A program made the translations under genes and the position numbers. From Bicyclus anynana (Eukaryota; Arthropoda; Insecta; Lepidoptera; Nymphalidae), in NCBI RefSeq assembly GCF_947172395.1, contig NC_069108.1:1031501-1095500 (forward strand): a stretch of DNA of 64,000 nt. The letters are read 5' to 3'. A model generated the notes under the pieces. It was not told the origin of the DNA, ran no database searches, and was given only the letters and a program-made list of their open reading frames with translations. Within the stretch, counting starts at the first letter, position 1. Each line of letters opens with the position of its first letter. Below are positions 63,776 to 64,000 of this stretch, piece by piece.

Positions 63776-64000
63776 TCACAGATTAATCAATAATATACAG
63801 ATGGAGCGTACGGAACACGACGGTGTCTTAGCCGCTCCAAATACGAAAATCAAAAAAGTAATACATTCTCGAGTCAGTACGCCACGAACCGTCGCATCAG
63901 TAATTTTTAATATTATTAAAAAAAAAATGGCGTCTTGTGTTTTTAAAAAAAATTTAAATCTGTTCCCAAAAGCTAAAGAAATAAGATGGAGTATTTTTTT
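63776..64000 (+). repeat. Dispersed repeat D, copy 3, cut by the window end
   Basis: TCACAGATTAATCAATAATA, GAGCGTACGGAACACGACGG, ACGAACCGTCGCATCAGTAA, AAAATGGCGTCTTGTG and AATAAGATGGAGTATT. It is the least interrupted copy. Confidence 0.8.

Overview
This window reads as nuclear DNA of a moth or butterfly (Lepidoptera). It is AT-rich, has spliced protein-coding exons with GT-AG borders, and is saturated with tRNA-derived SINEs, MITEs and LINE 3' ends of the types common in lepidopteran genomes. The order is inferred from the repeat families and from an insect Rbp6-like gene; the species cannot be named from the sequence alone.

The only host gene I can support well is on the minus strand: an Rbp6/Musashi-type RNA-binding protein. 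Three phase-compatible coding exons are visible (17321-17469, 14191-14375, 8363-9028). Together they give 332 residues with an Ala/Gln-rich leader, two RRMs and a C-terminal tail. The start codon lies further upstream, either above 17469 or outside the window. Introns of about 2.9 and 5.2 kb separate the exons, and the second holds a decayed jockey-like fragment, an RTE-like fragment and SINE pieces. Bases 1-8362 lie downstream of the stop codon and probably hold the 3' UTR and beyond, including a dense cluster of TGACG motifs and a 150-bp MITE close to the stop.

The second coding unit is a full-length non-LTR retrotransposon on the minus strand (21895-27602). It has two intact overlapping ORFs: a gag-like protein with three zinc knuckles, and an endonuclease/RT/RNase H polyprotein. 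Twelve-base target-site duplications flank it and its 3' end is a short trinucleotide tail. The architecture fits the I-type group and the copy looks young.

Between 32.4 and 33.5 kb are two CpG-rich, promoter-like islands with YY1-like, NRF1-like and X-box motifs. Between them lie three tandem units of about 130 bp, each beginning with a polypyrimidine-CAG splice-acceptor-like sequence. No gene could be assigned to this block. It is the most puzzling non-transposon structure in the window.

The rest (about 28-64 kb and 1-8 kb) is intergenic or very long intron. It contains two abundant SINE families, two rarer ones, several MITE/foldback families (some with nested SINEs), tandem repeats, truncated LINE ends and unassigned AT-rich sequence. 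One possible orphan exon occurs at 58009. No CRISPR array, rRNA or convincing functional tRNA gene was seen.
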